64,000 nt of DNA from Microcyclospora pomicola (lineage: Eukaryota; Ascomycota; Dothideomycetes; Capnodiales): contig NHNY01000003.1 in NCBI GenBank assembly GCA_002786065.1, positions 558,001 through 622,000 of the forward strand, given 5' to 3'. Below the pieces are notes generated by a model, which saw only the letters and a program-made list of their open reading frames with translations, ran no database searches and was not told where the DNA came from. Both the position numbers and the translations under genes were made by a program. Below, piece after piece: positions 30,501-39,867 of the stretch (position 1 is the first letter of the stretch; every line of letters begins with the position of its first letter).

Positions 30501-33232
30501 CTCCTTGTCCTATCATTGCGCTCTCTGCTACGGTTGGTAATCCGGGAGAGTTCAGCGACTGGCTTACGACGACTCAGAAAGCTATTGGGATTGAGCTCAA
30601 GACCGTCCATCACCCTTACCGGTACTCCGACTTGCGCAAGTACTACTATGTGCCGCCAAAACAGTTTCGCTTCCATGGCTTACCTGCTAAGACGTCCTTT
30701 GGGTCGCTTGGTCTGGAAGGCTTGACTGGTTTCAACTACGTGCACCCTGTTGCTGGTCTGGTTGACAAGTCTCGCGGCATACCTGAAGACTTGGCTTTGG
30801 AACCCAGAGACTGTTTCTACTTATGGCAATCAATGACGAAACATGCGACTTCGGACTATTCTGTGCCAAAGGACCTTGACCCTGCCGTTGCACTCCCAGA
30901 AGTTTCGAGGAAGGTGAACATACTGAAGTGGGAGAAAGGTCTTAAGACGCTACTGCAGCAATGGCTCGTCGACCCGTCGTCACCTTTCGACGAGGTATTG
31001 GCCGATCTTGCGCAAAGCTTTAGGAATGTGAAGCGCGAGGAACTTCAAGCTACTCACGACAAGGATGACACTTCATCTGCCATCGATATCGAGCATGAAG
31101 ATGATGTAATCACGACCACTCTTCCCCTTCTTTGCAGACTCCATCAGCAAGACGCCCTACCGGCTATTCTGTTCAACTATGATCGCCACCAGTGTGAGAA
31201 AATCTGCCAAGCTCTCACCGAGAAGCTGCAGCAACAAGAACAAGAACAGCAGAAGACTGGCGCCAAATGGCAGAAAAAGCTCGAGCAATGGGAGGAATGG
31301 AAGAAGAGCCAGGCCAAAGCTGCGGCTAAGAAGGGCAAGGTCGCTAAGAAAGGTAGCAAAGGTGATGACGATGACGAGTTAGGATCGAAGCTGGATCAGC
31401 AGCGTGATGCTAGCGAGCAAGGAGTCGACGCTTGGGAGTCTTTCGATCCTGACAAGCCGCTTGAGGGCTACCACTTCGCCGACCACACAAGGGTGCAGGC
31501 TTCTGAACTTGAAGTCTATGTGAAGCAGCTCGGACGCCGCGACGTGGCTCAGTGGCTCATTGACTCCATCGGCCGCGGTATTGGAGTGCATCACGCCGGT
31601 ATGAATCGCAAATATCGACAAGTTGTTGAGATCCTCTTCCGTAAAGGTTTCCTTCGCGTTATCATCGCTACGGGAACACTTGCGCTCGGAATCAACATGC
31701 CTTGTAAGACGGTAGTCTTCAGTGGTGATTCCGTCTTCTTGACAGCTCTCAACTACCGCCAATGTGCCGGTCGTGCGGGTCGTCGTGGCTTTGACCTGCT
31801 TGGAAATGTTGTTTTCCAGGGCATGTCTCGACAGAAAATCTGCAGGTTGATCAGCTCGAGGCTTCCTGATCTCAACGGTCACTTTCCGATTACTACGACG
31901 CTGGTGCTGCGGCTATTCACTCTACTGCACGAGTCGAAGGGCGCGAAGTACGCTGTCAGTGCCATCAACGCCTTGCTGTCACAGCCGAGAATGTACATGG
32001 GAGGCGCCTCGTTCAAAGACCAGACCATGCATCATCTAAGATTCTCAATCGAGTACCTTCGCAGACAGCATCTCTTGGATGCTCGTGGAGCGACGCTCAA
32101 CTTTGCTGGTCTGGTCAGTCATCTGTACTTCACGGAGAACTCATCGTTCGCGTTCCACGCTCTGCTCAAGGAAGGATATTTCCACGAGCTCTGCGCTGGC
32201 CTGAAGAACAACGAGAAAGATACGCTCGAGACTCTGATGCTGGTCATGGCGCATATCTTCAGTCGTATCCCTTGCCGGCAATCAGATGTTGAGTACAAAG
32301 AGAAGATCGTCAAGCCATCTTCGTCGATTGTGTTCTTACCACCCATGCCAACCAAGGCTTCTCAGATTCTACGAGAACACAACAGGCAGACTCTCCAGAT
32401 ATTCAAGACTTACGTTGAGACTTTTGTTGATCAGCATATCAAGAACGAAGACCGCAAGTTGCCTCTGACAGGGGTCACTGCTGGGGCTGCCAGTCCAGCA
32501 GATAGCAACCTCGTTCACTCTCTGCCGACACCGCGCGTTCGCTCGCCATTCGTCGCTCTTTCTGGTGCAGGAGATGACTTCGAGAATATTCATGATCTCT
32601 GCCAGACGACCCGCGATGGTGTCTTCCTAGAAGAAGCTGTGATCCCTCATCTAGAAGTTTCGCCGGACGAAATGGATGTTCCTCTCAACGCTTGGCTGCT
32701 CGACTTCTACAAGCACGGCGACATCATGACCATCGAACGCGCCAACGGCATCCGTCGTGCCGACATCTGGTTCCTACTCAACGACTTCTCCCTCGTCCTG
32801 GCGACCATCATCACGAGTCTGCTCAACTTTATGAAACTGCAGGAGGGCACTGACGTCGACATGCTTGATCTCATGGGGAGCATGGACGCGCACGAGGAGG
32901 CCGAGGACGAGAAAGTGGCATCGTCCGAGGAACAGAGCGTCGTTTCAGGCCCCAGCATCGCCGACTCGGCCATCTCTATGCCGGAGCGTACGAAGCCTAC
33001 GCCTGTCATTAAGAAGGCCAAGAACGCAGAGAGCTGGGAGGATGTGGCGAATGCCGAGAACACCATCATCGAGTCAGAGGAGCGTCGTGCGGCGGCCGCT
33101 GCTCGTCTGCAAGCCGAGGCCGAAGCGGAGGGCGACAGTGATTGGAATGAGAAGGGGTTGAAGGATGTGCTCAAGGCGTTGCAGAAGCTTCATGCCGAGT
33201 TCACGGTCAAGTTCAAGGCTATGTGGGCTTAA
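27557..33232 (+). CDS. Ski2-like DEAD/DEAH RNA helicase, DDX60 type
   Basis: 1891 aa in one exon. The N-terminus is acidic and Trp-rich (DDAPESWDDDAPDNWDE). The first 800 residues include a region with a Ski2/DDX60-like accessory fold and a Lys/Ala-rich linker (about 620-660). The helicase core has motif I in VVAPTSAGKTF (about 855-860), motif Ia-like APTKALVNQ, motif II DEVH in IIFDEVHSIG (about 957), motif III ALSATVGNP (about 988), a long Lys/Glu insert (about 1220-1290), IATGTLALGINMP, and motif VI QCAGRAGRRGFD (about 1400). These belong to the Ski2-like superfamily 2 group; overall order and size fit DDX60/DDX60L-like fungal proteins. Animal DDX60 acts in antiviral RNA sensing and translation control; the role in fungi is not settled, so only an RNA helicase call is made. 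Confidence 0.88.
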   Translation: MADDAPESWDDDAPDNWDEVEETPNPTSEVSAQPSQVKSTTEVKGSVTKTEDKAVKSGEKQNENDSGSDDDSDDATDETGEAQLLSQYRRLLSRRVDLVGDYAGNELFLIEGDSLLLRCFSDDQLDFDDGFQMLHAAYNVEHFLHHLAQRKCNFHIAFFDSNRELCLPPHSSKQNEGKYLLARAAIIRHLQKNLSKLHPGIVVHDFTSYTSTEFSDFLQQASPYFIMAHDGALPTERKGKHIRESRTTSEHGSNRILLRKMIVHFIRRGFNVALVNGLEWRDTKVMTMVLERRDWRAAPENLIASDGALSGITALDVSRDLELDVVARLSERHQLAVITLARLIQNPPESITKETLLRLSAAFLIHESLLEHLSLSSRRFEHTGVSDESLNFIAALTSIGESALASPSWAEAKRLENSTCDVADFADGRLFAQVYSGQTSLDSAARGTLEALLSAVEKISATSIAVDDALVRGSGNKNEAKDAEKSDDLTVMPFSNTVFDQHLASVRLKEDDAAAGEQTLASHKVFREMTHWHNAKKPIIVKGPPTPQSIKQEFWIARRNQWFMAEMRTYAASLTNAVGKSLEPETIIVGAPKPDVDRPSRGLIKKNGLDSPADSDADSNTSSSRGKQSGKKVGGKNAAKNAGKQAMLENIAASKAKKDEAAGNKIASAWQVACKNFDANKDARSRYRQAKDYLARMQSSWQEVVAAECELYMLSALLQYWIDACRKGEQSKHMELAALIWSTAGKILESSSVTKQIVSSVDLTVKTLSLPPVPSVSAASLPDRKLAFTFALPSKVEGLSTGLKPREFQLLHGGPYLERSFDSAEDSRVKFAPDGWQREVLDGIDANKSLFVVAPTSAGKTFISFYAMEKILKASDDDVLVYVAPTKALVNQIAAEIQARFSKNFKYGGKSVYAIHTRDYRINNVLGAQVLVTVPHVLQIMLLAPSNANSWSSRVKRIIFDEVHSIGQAEDGVVWEQLLLLAPCPIIALSATVGNPGEFSDWLTTTQKAIGIELKTVHHPYRYSDLRKYYYVPPKQFRFHGLPAKTSFGSLGLEGLTGFNYVHPVAGLVDKSRGIPEDLALEPRDCFYLWQSMTKHATSDYSVPKDLDPAVALPEVSRKVNILKWEKGLKTLLQQWLVDPSSPFDEVLADLAQSFRNVKREELQATHDKDDTSSAIDIEHEDDVITTTLPLLCRLHQQDALPAILFNYDRHQCEKICQALTEKLQQQEQEQQKTGAKWQKKLEQWEEWKKSQAKAAAKKGKVAKKGSKGDDDDELGSKLDQQRDASEQGVDAWESFDPDKPLEGYHFADHTRVQASELEVYVKQLGRRDVAQWLIDSIGRGIGVHHAGMNRKYRQVVEILFRKGFLRVIIATGTLALGINMPCKTVVFSGDSVFLTALNYRQCAGRAGRRGFDLLGNVVFQGMSRQKICRLISSRLPDLNGHFPITTTLVLRLFTLLHESKGAKYAVSAINALLSQPRMYMGGASFKDQTMHHLRFSIEYLRRQHLLDARGATLNFAGLVSHLYFTENSSFAFHALLKEGYFHELCAGLKNNEKDTLETLMLVMAHIFSRIPCRQSDVEYKEKIVKPSSSIVFLPPMPTKASQILREHNRQTLQIFKTYVETFVDQHIKNEDRKLPLTGVTAGAASPADSNLVHSLPTPRVRSPFVALSGAGDDFENIHDLCQTTRDGVFLEEAVIPHLEVSPDEMDVPLNAWLLDFYKHGDIMTIERANGIRRADIWFLLNDFSLVLATIITSLLNFMKLQEGTDVDMLDLMGSMDAHEEAEDEKVASSEEQSVVSGPSIADSAISMPERTKPTPVIKKAKNAESWEDVANAENTIIESEERRAAAAARLQAEAEAEGDSDWNEKGLKDVLKALQKLHAEFTVKFKAMWA

Positions 33233-35097
33233 GGCGGTGGTGGAATTCAGTATTCCTGGGTTGTACGGCTCGTGATGAAGAGTGGATGGTGTGACTAGAC
33301 TTCCTGTGCATTGTGTTCAGCTCACTCGGTAGCTCTGGCTGCGCGGGAACATTGCTGCTATGTTAGATGATGATGAGCAAGGAGAATCCGAGAATAGAGT
33401 AGATCGACTTGGAAGCACTAGCACGTATGGCGTGCAAACATATTCATGACTGAGTTCTTCTCTCGAATCCAAGATTCGCTCAAAAGTACTGTTTCCGGGA
33501 CAAAGCCAGCATCATTCGGAATAGGAGACCAAGGCATGCATGCTATTGATGCTGGTCAACACCGCTAGTGTCAAGCCCCAGCAAGAGTGCAGTCTCATTG
33601 TAGCATCTTGCTCTATCACCCCATCAGGTAGTTACTGTACAGGACTTCGAAACACCTATTGCTAATGCAGGATGCCCCGACTTGCAGGTCCCTGCGACTC
33701 GCTACACATGATGAATAACTAAGATCAGCTCGTATTGGGAGAAGTACCCCTCGCATTCCCTCGTTCAGAGCGACAGGGGTGATTCTTCGACGTGCACGAA
33801 ACATCGATCCAGGCGCTGGGATGCGATGTGACGCACATCCACATACACCTTGGCATCACCGGACGAGTCCCCGCGCGGACAGGGGTTCAAGCGTGTCGAC
33901 CTGGCTAAGGGTCTCCAATATTTCCTGATCCGAATGTTAGGCTGGAGTTGCTTTCGGTGCGCATCAAGTGGGTCGCTGTGCTATTCATGAACGCAGAATA
34001 ATCTTGACCGGGACCAGCCTGTGCACCTTGTCCTATCCCAATCGAGCTGCGTGCTGAAGCATGGCTTTGGCGTCCAAACCACATCGAGCAGGTGGTCAAC
34101 TCATAGATGGTCGACGGTGCGCTGGTCAAGCAAGTTTAGCCCGATCGACGGTATTGTGCTGCTTTGTGCATCGAGCATTGCGCTCATAAAACACGATCGA
34201 TGTGCACAGTCGGGTCCTTGCAGGGTTATCCGGGACTTGGACGCGACGTCACGGGCAGAAGCGCTAGAAGCTGCCGGCTAGCTTCGGGTCGAAGAGGCTG
34301 CGTGGTCCCTGCAGTGGCCTGATGCCCTGAGGATGTAATTCGTGATAAGGCGGTCATCGTCGCTGTTCAGCATCGAGTCTGAGTGTGGTGATCATGTTGC
34401 GTAACGATCATTGCGTCCTTGAGTCGAGATCGACAGAGGACATGGCCTTCAAGCACCGTCCAGCGATGATCCCAACCTGGCTCGACCCGCCGAAACCTGC
34501 GCAACGTGCAGGATCTTCGTCGGGCCCGAGACTCCGGATTCTCCCAGCGGCTGACCGAAACGTGGCCAGCCCGCCGACGGCGCACGCGCCAGTCTGCACG
34601 ACGATGTCATTCTTCGACGTCTTCGGTAGTGCTCATTGGGGACTTGGCGATGCGATTGAGTTTATGGATACAGGTTCGCCTGTCGACAAAGCCATGGGAC
34701 GCGTGGTCAGCTGGGGCCATCTGCTCGCGGTGTGTGGGTGGAGTGCAGTGGAGTCGAGAGGATGGATTGATATTGTTATCATCATCATCCATATCCCGCT
34801 TAGGCAGTCTCGCCGCATGCAAAACCGTCGATAAGTTCTGCACTCTAGCGGTAGTGTTCCGAGCGAGGCCGATGAAGCCGACAGGTGATTATTATAGGTA
34901 GTCGTGGAAGGGACAGCCACTGCAGAAAGTGTCGAGCACTCCACGTCCTGTCCTTGTCCCCTGCTAGGATGTGGTTTTCTCGGCCAAGAAACAAGTAATT
35001 GCTCCATCACATCCTAGCAATCCGGGCGGTCTAGACTGCGGTCGACGAACCTACGTGCCTGGTCCAGTTTCACCTGCAGCAGCCGTCACAACCCTGA
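33233..35097. other. Gene-poor region of about 1.9 kb
   Basis: No convincing protein gene. The longest open frame (plus, 34385-34834, 149 codons) overlaps others on both strands, has no known domain and no coding-like exon partner. No tRNA, rRNA or repeat recognised. Confidence 0.5.
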
Positions 35098-35154
35098 ATT
35101 TCAAGGCAGAATACGCAGACAACATCCCTTCTGACACCTTGCGACTGCATATTC

Positions 35155-36000
35155 TTGTCACGACCTCTAGCCATATCATTGAAGAGGAAAAGAAGATTCG
35201 CGGATCGACTTGAAACAACTACCAATCCACCTACGATAACAACGAAGCGGCCTTCGTCTGGTGACCAACTGCCCGCAGTCTACCATCTACGTCCCAGCTC
35301 ACCAGGTCCTGATTGCGACCATCCTTGTGACGGAGCCGACATACCTCAAGCATCGCCCACACGTCGTCTCACATCTCCCCGTCCCAGGCTCTCACACGGC
35401 GAAATGCTCGGCACGGTGTGCTCCTGCGGCAAGCAGATGTTCGACAATCGCGGACTCTGCCTGACGTGCCTCGACCACCACCACGAACGGCAAAGCAGAC
35501 CAGTCAGACGCTCCGGACTACCAGATGCTGCAGCACCCAAATCTCCATCTCCCTCAACACCACTTTCCTCTCCGCGACAGTCTTCAGACCTCTCGCTACG
35601 ATCTCGAAGCACTTACGGGGTGCAGCCTCCACCTGCTCAAGCAATGGACAGTGCTGCCACTTCCCAAGCAGACAGTACTTCCATATATCCAGCTTCTCTC
35701 TACCGTAGTTCACGAACGGCCTCCCCACGATTATCACCGCCTATTACGCTCCACGCATCATCCCGCGCGACAAGCATTCCACCCGACCATATACCTCTTT
35801 CTGGCCGAACTGCGCGATCCGCGACACCCGACCTGCCTGCGCCGCCCAGAGTCGATCCGGCAGGAGGTAGAAGCTACTCCCCCATGGCCGCTGGATTCGC
35901 GCGGCTCAATAGGCCCCACTCCGCGTCTCAGCAGAGGGGAGTCGCGAGCGAGCGACGGAACTTAGATCTGGAGGCGAGAATGTTCGATGGACCGGCGTGA
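35155..36000 (+). CDS. Hypothetical basic, Pro/Ser/Arg-rich protein with a CxC..CxxC cluster
   Basis: The frame is open from 35098 to the TGA at 36000, but its first ATG is at 35404, while coding-like sequence (SLKRKRRFADRLETTT) lies upstream of it. The true start is therefore probably in an unplaced 5' exon; an ATG at 34969 followed by a possible GTAATT donor is one candidate. The only ordered-looking part is TVCSCGKQMFDNRGLCLTC followed by LDHHHE, a CxC-x(11)-CxxC arrangement that could bind one metal ion. The rest is disordered, with many Ser-Pro and Arg-Ser pairs, suited to phosphorylation. No family recognised. It could be a nuclear or cytoskeletal scaffold, but this is not shown. Confidence 0.5.
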   Translation: MSRPLAISLKRKRRFADRLETTTNPPTITTKRPSSGDQLPAVYHLRPSSPGPDCDHPCDGADIPQASPTRRLTSPRPRLSHGEMLGTVCSCGKQMFDNRGLCLTCLDHHHERQSRPVRRSGLPDAAAPKSPSPSTPLSSPRQSSDLSLRSRSTYGVQPPPAQAMDSAATSQADSTSIYPASLYRSSRTASPRLSPPITLHASSRATSIPPDHIPLSGRTARSATPDLPAPPRVDPAGGRSYSPMAAGFARLNRPHSASQQRGVASERRNLDLEARMFDGPA

Positions 36001-36114
36001 AAGAAAGACGAGAATCCGCGACGAAGATTTGGATGATGACAAGACTGCTTGAATGATTTGACGACAGCGACTCAGCGAGCACGGTGCTGGAAAGGCGTTC
36101 TACATGGTGCGGGC

Positions 36115-36471
36115 TTAATTCTTGTTGCTCTTCGGCTCCTTCTTCTCGTCCTTGCCACGGCTGGTATATAGCTTCTCTCTACACATGACCGATGGGTTAG
36201 ACAGATATCTCACGTATGACAGTCTGAGCGACTGCTCGCATGGTCATCCTTACGCTTTGTCGCTCTTCCCGTCCGTCTTCTTGCCCTCGATGCGCTCGAG
36301 CGCGTCTTCGATCAGGCCGATATGCCCGCGTAACGTCCCCTCGAGCTCGTCCATGCGCGCTTCGTGCTCTTGCAGGTTGTAGTCGTGGTGCGATTTGAAG
36401 TACATCGTCATGCCGCCGAGCGCGGCGAGGTTGAGGAGTTGGAGGGCGGCGGTGGGCGAGCGGAGGGACAT
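36115..36471 (-). CDS. Small conserved membrane-anchored coiled-coil protein (93 aa)
   Basis: Two exons, 36471-36254 and 36178-36115, with a 75-bp intron (GTAAGG..TGTAG) that joins codons cleanly and adds a Lys-rich end (AEKLYTSRGKDEKKEPKSN). Residues about 8-25 are hydrophobic (ALQLLNLAALGGMTMYF), suggesting a single N-terminal anchor. Residues 28-65 are charged with Leu spacing and read as a short coiled coil (YNLQEHEARMDELEGTLRG). The layout is like small mitochondrial or ER tail proteins found across filamentous ascomycetes; I do not recognise a named family. The gene is divergent from DNA polymerase eta, with about 300 bp between starts. Confidence 0.7.
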
Positions 36472-36773
36472 GTTTGCGATGATGAAGCGTGGGATTGATG
36501 GGAGGAATGATTAAAGACGGATGAATACTTGACCTCTATCTTATGCATTGTACGTCTACAAATCGGCGATGTGGTTGACCACACTATACCGTTTCCTCTC
36601 AGTCATGATGAAACATCCTCGCTGCGCTGCATGGACATAGAAGCTCGAAATCTCGCCAAGGTGATGATCTCATTGCACGAGCAACCACTTTACGCGTCCG
36701 CAGACGCGACGACACACCACTTCGATACTTACACACATCCGCCATGAAGTAGCACTACACGCCCAACAATGCC
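36472..36773. promoter_or_regulatory. Divergent promoter region, small anchored protein / DNA polymerase eta
   Basis: About 300 bp shared by the two divergent genes. It contains no open frame of interest; no specific site was recognised. Confidence 0.5.
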
Positions 36774-38792
36774 ATGTCCTCCTCCCAACCCTTCGCCTCC
36801 TCCCCCTTCTCGCCCACCCAGCACCGCCGCCGCCGCAGCCGCTTCACCTACAAGCACCTCTCGACGCTCGCGCACTACGCCCCCAGCTGCCCGCTGCGCG
36901 TGATCGCACACATCGACCTCGACGCCTTCTACGCGCAATGCGAGACCGTGCGGCTGGGCATCGACCCCTCACGCCCGCTGGCCGTCCAGCAATGGCAGGG
37001 CCTGATCGCCATCAACTATCCCGCGCGCGCGTTCGGGCTCAACCGCCACGTGACCATCACCGAGGCCAAGGAGAAGTGTCCCGAGATCATCTGCCAGCAC
37101 GTCGCGACGTGGAAGGAGGGGGATGTGACGTGGAGCTACTCGGAGGATGCGTTTCGTGAGATCGCGGTGCGCAAGGTCAGCTTGGATCCGTACCGCATCG
37201 CGAGTCGACGGATCCTCGCGACGATCAAGGAGGCGCTCATGCCGGAGCGGCAGCGCGTGGAGAAGGCCAGCATCGATGAGGTGTTTTTGGATCTGTCGGC
37301 GCAGATCCATGAGGTGCTGCTGCAGCGGTATCCGGAATTGAGGGGCCCGGCGCCGTATGACGATCCGACGGAGTTGCTGCCGCGGCCGCCGGTGACTGTG
37401 CTGGACTGGGCGGCGGATGCGTTGGTCGATCTGGACTCTTCGCAGTCGGAGGAAGACGATCCGGATTGGGATGATGTGTGTATGCTCATCGCGTCGGAGA
37501 TCGTGCGCGATGTGAGAAAGAAGATCTTCGATGATCTCCACTATACATGCTCGGCGGGGCTGTCGCGGAACAAAATGCTGGCGAAGCTGGGTTCCGCATA
37601 TAAGAAGCCGAACTCGCAGACCGTGGTCCGGAATCGTGCGGTGCAGCATTTTCTGAGCGGGTTCAAGTTCACCAAGATACGGAATCTAGGTGGCAAGCTT
37701 GGCGACGAGGTCGTGGCCGCTTTCAACACGGACTCGGTGCTGGACTTATTGCCTATCCCTATTGAGCAGATGAAACGGGTGTTGGGTGATGGGACCGGCA
37801 GCTGGCTGTATGGTATCATTCGTGGGGAAGACACTTCGGAGGTCAATCCTCGCACCCAGATCAAGAGCATGCTCTCCGCCAAGTCATTTCGACCATCGAT
37901 CAATTCGTTCGAGGTCGCTGTCAAATGGCTACGCATCTTCGTGGCAGACATCTTCAGCCGGCTGGTGGAGGAAGGCGTGCTGGAGAACAAACGTCGACCG
38001 AAAACGATCAACTTGCACCATCGACAGGGCCAACAGACACGAAGCCGCCAAGCACCTATCCCATCTGGAAAAGCAGTCACCGAGGAAGGACTGTTCGAAC
38101 TAGCAAAGAACTTGATGGCGCAGGTCATCGTGGACGGCAGAGCATGGCCTTGCGCCAACCTCAGCCTCAGCGTTGGAGGATTCGAAGACGGCGTGCAAGG
38201 GAACAAAGGGATTGGAGGGTTCCTGGTGCATGGCGAGCAGGCCAAGGCAATGAAGTCTCATGACCGCAGCAGAAGCCACGATAACGAAAGTCGTCCAAAC
38301 AAAAGACGGAAGCCAGACGACGGCATCACCAGGTTCTTCGGTCCGCAGGAAAGTCGCGAAGAGAGCGGAAGCGACTTCGACAGAGGCCCCGAGCCGTTTG
38401 ACGATGAGAACCATGCCGCATCGAACCACGACGATCAGCACGATATACCACGCGATCACGACGACGATAACGAAACCCCGCCGCCCGGACAGAGAAGGCT
38501 GTCCGACACTACTGAATCTCACGAAGCACAAACCACCCTCGATACCCACCTCTGCCCCCGCTGCCAGAAGTCCATCCCTACGCACGACAAAGACGAACAC
38601 GCTGACTTCCATTTCGCCCAGGACTTGCAGAATCAGCATTCAAGTCCGTCCCGGCCGCCGCCGAAACCGATACTGGCGGCGACATCGTCGGTCTCGAAGG
38701 CGAAGACTGGCAGGGGGAAGGGGGCGGCTGGTGGTGGAGCTGGAAGTGGCAGCGGCGTGGAAAAGGGACAGAGGAAGCTGGCGTTTGGGTAG
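36774..38792 (+). CDS. RAD30: DNA polymerase eta (translesion Y-family polymerase)
   Basis: 672 aa, one exon, first ATG. The palm carries VIAHIDLDAFYAQCE (Asp48, catalytic metal ligand) and SIDEVFLDLS (Asp168, Glu169), with SYSEDAFREIA between. The polymerase finger and thumb blocks include AINYPARAFGLNRHVT and CSAGLSRNKMLAKLGS; the little-finger domain follows to about 490 (IRGEDTSEVNPRTQIKSML). The tail is charged and disordered, with GITRFFGPQ (PIP-like), a ubiquitin-binding zinc finger LCPRCQKSIPTHDKDEHADFH (about 592-612, C2H2 ligands present) and a final QRKLAFG, the expected PCNA-interacting end. The enzyme bypasses UV dimers at stalled forks after recruitment by ubiquitylated PCNA. 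All key residues are present. Confidence 0.93.
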   Translation: MSSSQPFASSPFSPTQHRRRRSRFTYKHLSTLAHYAPSCPLRVIAHIDLDAFYAQCETVRLGIDPSRPLAVQQWQGLIAINYPARAFGLNRHVTITEAKEKCPEIICQHVATWKEGDVTWSYSEDAFREIAVRKVSLDPYRIASRRILATIKEALMPERQRVEKASIDEVFLDLSAQIHEVLLQRYPELRGPAPYDDPTELLPRPPVTVLDWAADALVDLDSSQSEEDDPDWDDVCMLIASEIVRDVRKKIFDDLHYTCSAGLSRNKMLAKLGSAYKKPNSQTVVRNRAVQHFLSGFKFTKIRNLGGKLGDEVVAAFNTDSVLDLLPIPIEQMKRVLGDGTGSWLYGIIRGEDTSEVNPRTQIKSMLSAKSFRPSINSFEVAVKWLRIFVADIFSRLVEEGVLENKRRPKTINLHHRQGQQTRSRQAPIPSGKAVTEEGLFELAKNLMAQVIVDGRAWPCANLSLSVGGFEDGVQGNKGIGGFLVHGEQAKAMKSHDRSRSHDNESRPNKRRKPDDGITRFFGPQESREESGSDFDRGPEPFDDENHAASNHDDQHDIPRDHDDDNETPPPGQRRLSDTTESHEAQTTLDTHLCPRCQKSIPTHDKDEHADFHFAQDLQNQHSSPSRPPPKPILAATSSVSKAKTGRGKGAAGGGAGSGSGVEKGQRKLAFG

Positions 38793-39438
38793 TCGTGTGA
38801 TGGAGTGATTTTGGTGAAGGTAGATATTGCTCGTAACGACTTATGAACAGGATGTAGAAGGTGAGCATACCAGCGGGTGTCACCAATGTTGTAGTGTCTG
38901 AGGTGCCTTGCCATATCTTCCCAGCTTGCTTGCTAGATCAACTCCCACACTGCCTCCCGCATTCAATCTAGTAGGACAAGCTTCTTCAGCTTCATGATCG
39001 TGTCGTTGTCTAGATCAGACGGCTTCAATACAACAGCATCCCTCTTTCCCCTCCTCTAGCACTGACTCCCCTCACCTCACGCATACCCTCACTCGCATCG
39101 CTCCACTCCATCCTATCGTCCGCGGATTGCAGCCTGCCTGTAGACTCGCATGCTCCAAGCGCGCGATAGAGCTATCTCCGCCACCGCAGCAGCGACCCTC
39201 ACAATCGATGGAGATAGAACACCTCCAGCACTGCGAAAGTCTGCGCATGTTCAACTCTGTTCGACATCCTAATGCGGAGTGTCGACCCGGCAAAGTGTCC
39301 CGACGAAGTGAAGTCCTACCGTAGATTGTGACTAATCCTGACATAAAGCTCACTCAGCATCGCATCCTCGCGCCACCAACCAACGCCCAGCGGCCCAGCT
39401 CAGTGCCAAGGTCCGCGAGGTAGTGCGGATGCAGCTAA

Positions 39439-39471
39439 GGTAGGTGGCCTACGGTAGGTGGCCTACGGTAG
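39439..39471. repeat. 14-bp tandem repeat with internal palindrome
   Basis: Two full copies and a partial third copy of GGTAGGTGGCCTAC. Each unit contains the inverted pair GTAGG/CCTAC around TGG. It lies about 400 bp upstream of the dehydrogenase start. Confidence 0.8.
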
Positions 39472-39758
39472 ATAGAGCTACAGTACACAGCAAAATCCGG
39501 ACCATCTGGGCGGGCCGGAGTTAAAGCATGAGTTGGATGCGCGTGCACGATGTTTCATGGTTTTGATTCCTGATGTGTTTGGGAGATGGTGTGGTGGCTG
39601 GACTCAGGGCCTGAACTACGGATGGAAGACGGGAGGATGCTGAACTATGTGGAGGAGCTGGGGCTGAAGCTGAGGGACTGAGGCCGGATATACTCAGCTC
39701 TGCGATGTCCGTGGACTTATCGAGGTGGAGGTGCAATGGTATAGAGGTTGGAAGTACC

Positions 39759-39767
39759 TTATATATA
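39759..39767 (+). promoter_or_regulatory. Putative TATA box of the short-chain dehydrogenase
   Basis: TTATATATAG lies about 100 bp upstream of the ATG at 39868, a usual distance. Function inferred from sequence and place only. Confidence 0.5.
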
Positions 39768-39867
39768 GTGCTATCCTCGACATGTAAGGTAGGAGCAGTA
39801 TCCAGCGATATCAATTTTCCAGTTTGATACCTCATCCGGCAAACGATTACTCAAGATAAACGACAAC

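Larger units (their letters stand above)
38793..39867. other. Intergenic region with short palindromic repeat and TATA box
   Basis: About 1.1 kb between DNA polymerase eta and the dehydrogenase. It holds a 14-bp tandem repeat (39439-39471) and a TATA element (39759-39767), listed separately. No gene seen. Confidence 0.55.

Noticed and set aside
34385-34901. Overlapping frames in the gene-poor stretch
   Set aside because: Several frames overlap on both strands with no domain, splice partner or conserved-looking block.
33233-35097. tRNA or other structured RNA in the long intergenic regions
   Set aside because: Scanning by eye for T-arm-like GGTTCRAxxCC with a matching acceptor stem gave nothing that folds convincingly; a covariance-model search would be needed to be sure.
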